From: CAYFJO01 sp964343305
GTDB taxonomy: Bacteria > Planctomycetota > Planctomycetia > Pirellulales > Pirellulaceae
Assembly: GCA_964343305.1 (NCBI GenBank)
Contig: CAYFJO010000247.1
Coordinates: 1 to 15,763 of the forward strand
Direction: 5' to 3'
Length of the DNA: 15,763 nt
The translations under genes and the position numbers were made by a program. Positions 14,545-15,763 of this stretch are shown in pieces (positions within the stretch are counted from its first letter, which is position 1; every line of letters starts with the position of its first letter). The notes beneath the pieces are model-generated. The model did not search any database. It was not told the DNA's origin and was given only the letters and a program-made list of their open reading frames with translations.

Positions 14545-15705
14545 ATGAAAATCGCATACTTCGACTGCATGAGCGGCATCAGCGGCGACATGACTTTGGG
14601 CGCGCTGGCCGACGTTGGTATCTCGCTGGAGACGATTCAACAGGGCATCGATTCGTTGGGGCTGCCAAGCTGCCGGCTCGTCTCCGAAGAAGTGAAAAAG
14701 CACGGTTTTCGGGCGACCAACGTCACTGTCCAGCACGAGCCGGAACATGCTCATCGCCATTTGCACCACATCACCGACATGATCGACGGCAGTACGCTCA
14801 CCGAACCACAAAAAGATCTCGCCAAGCGAATCTTCACGCGGTTGGGCGAGGCGGAAGCCAAAGTCCACGGCACAACGATTCGCAAAGTGCATTTCCATGA
14901 AGTCGGCGCGGTTGACTCCATCGCCGATATCGTCGGCAGCGCCATTGGCTTGGATCTGTTGGGCATCGATCGGATCGCTTGCAGCCCCGTTCCCACCGGT
15001 CAAGGTTCCATCACCATCGCCCACGGCCGCGTCAGCATTCCCGCGCCGGCGACCGCCGAGTTGCTGGCGGGCATCCCACTTGCCGATTCCCCCGTTTCCG
15101 CCGAATTAACAACACCAACCGGTGCTGCCATCGTTGCCGCGGTCGCGGACCAGTTCGGTCCATTGCCTGCCATGAAAATCGAAACGATCGGTTACGGCGC
15201 GGGCGATCGCGACCTCGAAGAACAAGCCAACGTCCTGCGTTTGATCGTCGGCGAGGCGGACGACCGCATGGTCAGCGATCAAGTTTGGGTTTTGGAAACT
15301 AACCTGGATGACGTCAGCGGCGAAGTGATCGGCCACTGCGTGAACCTGTTGATCGAAGCCGGCGCGTTGGACGTTTACACCACGTCGATTCAAATGAAGA
15401 AGAATCGGCCCGGCGTCAAGCTCAGCATCCTGTGCGACACCGCATTGATCGCGAAGTTGGAGCGGATCGTATTCCGCGAAACAACGACCTTGGGCATTCG
15501 CCGGTGGCCGGCCAGCCGGCACAAGCTGGAGCGTCGAGCCCACGCGGTTCAAACCGAATGGGGTGACATTGAGGGTAAAATCGCCGTCATCAGCGAAGAT
15601 TCGTCGAGTTTCTCTCCTGAGTACGAGTCCTGCCGCAGAATTGCCGAAGAAAAGAACATCCCGCTGCGCGACGTGTACGAAGCGGCGCGGAAGGCTTTCC
15701 AATAG
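14545..15705 (+). CDS. larC: Nickel-pincer cofactor biosynthesis protein LarC (nickel insertion)
   Basis: LarC is the CTP-dependent nickel-inserting cyclometallase that completes the nickel-pincer nucleotide used by lactate racemase LarA and relatives (established knowledge). The 386-residue protein begins MKIAYFDCMSGISGDMTLGA, the family's N-terminal signature. It has a His-rich stretch, HEPEHAHRHLHH (64-75), a probable nickel-handling segment, then KVHFHEVGAVDSIADIVG (114-131), ELTTPTGAA (187-195), and a C-terminal domain from about residue 248 (ETNLDDVSGE, 251-260). Both halves are in one uninterrupted frame, whereas Lactobacillus plantarum encodes them as larC1/larC2 joined by frameshifting. 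The frame opens at GTG 14506, but ATG 14545 begins the conserved sequence and fits the candidate promoter. larA, larB and larE are not in the window. Confidence 0.93.
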   Translation: MKIAYFDCMSGISGDMTLGALADVGISLETIQQGIDSLGLPSCRLVSEEVKKHGFRATNVTVQHEPEHAHRHLHHITDMIDGSTLTEPQKDLAKRIFTRLGEAEAKVHGTTIRKVHFHEVGAVDSIADIVGSAIGLDLLGIDRIACSPVPTGQGSITIAHGRVSIPAPATAELLAGIPLADSPVSAELTTPTGAAIVAAVADQFGPLPAMKIETIGYGAGDRDLEEQANVLRLIVGEADDRMVSDQVWVLETNLDDVSGEVIGHCVNLLIEAGALDVYTTSIQMKKNRPGVKLSILCDTALIAKLERIVFRETTTLGIRRWPASRHKLERRAHAVQTEWGDIEGKIAVISEDSSSFSPEYESCRRIAEEKNIPLRDVYEAARKAFQ

Positions 15706-15713
15706 ATAAGCTC

Positions 15714-15763
15714 CAAAACATAAGCACCAAATCTCAAACAAATTCCAAATTCGAATCTTCAAA
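15714..15763. repeat. Low-complexity A/C-rich tract after larC
   Basis: The last 50 bases are almost free of G on the plus strand and consist of loosely repeated words such as CCAAA, CAAATCTC, AACAAATTCC and AAATTCGAATC. TTCGAA-type and AATT words suggest a degenerate short-unit repeat that continues past the window edge. It is probably an intergenic repeat tract. No terminator hairpin for larC is visible before it. Confidence 0.4.

Noticed and set aside
1..15763. CRISPR array, tRNA, rRNA, phage or transposase genes
   Set aside because: No regularly spaced repeats, tRNA-like T-arm sequences or mobile-element enzymes were seen on either strand.

Overview
The window looks like a chromosomal segment from a planctomycete, most likely a Pirellulales-type member (Rhodopirellula/Blastopirellula relatives). 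The reasons are a type III polyketide synthase operon with a flavoprotein and methyltransferases, a large unrecognised TPR lipoprotein, a Kdo8P synthase that implies a lipopolysaccharide-type outer membrane, and palindromes built on CCGAAGTC/GACTTCGG. This assignment is an inference from gene content. There is no rRNA or tRNA, and no phage, transposase or CRISPR signal. Nearly all of the window is ordinary protein-coding DNA on both strands.

Left part (1-4945, minus strand). A truncated alpha/beta hydrolase (1-734) has its own candidate promoter. Upstream of it lies a compact four-gene operon read right to left: class I methyltransferase (4857-4150), FAD-dependent oxidoreductase (4153-2981), type III polyketide synthase (2984-1884) and a second, different methyltransferase (1832-969). 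The first three genes overlap by 4 bases each. The likely product is a long-chain phenolic lipid (alkylresorcinol or alkylpyrone type) that is hydroxylated or oxidised and methylated. A candidate promoter with a 15-bp palindrome at its start point (4894-4945) and a small hairpin terminator (937-954) bracket the operon. A 36-bp palindrome sits between the synthase and the last methyltransferase.

Middle (4858-6342). A 528-bp AT-rich intergenic region holds a set of nested helices (5036-5213), which is the best candidate here for an undescribed structured RNA or dispersed element. Next come a diacylglycerol-kinase-family lipid kinase (5386-6279) and a near-perfect 67-bp double palindrome (6276-6342) that supplies the kinase gene's stop codon.

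Right-centre (6349-13041, plus strand). A tightly packed row of four genes contains kdsA (Kdo8P synthase), an unrecognised 620-residue lipoprotein with a transglutaminase-like segment and TPR-like end, a secreted S9-family peptidase, and a GT39-like membrane glycosyltransferase. Stop and start codons overlap by 4 bases at kdsA/lipoprotein and peptidase/glycosyltransferase. The grouping suggests envelope biogenesis, although the middle two genes have no obvious link to sugar chemistry.

Right end (13042-15763). glgC (ADP-glucose pyrophosphorylase, minus) converges on the glycosyltransferase and is divergent from larC (nickel-pincer cofactor synthesis, plus). Good sigma-70-like promoters for both lie in the 181-bp gap between them. 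After larC the last 50 bases are a low-complexity CAAATTC-type tract.
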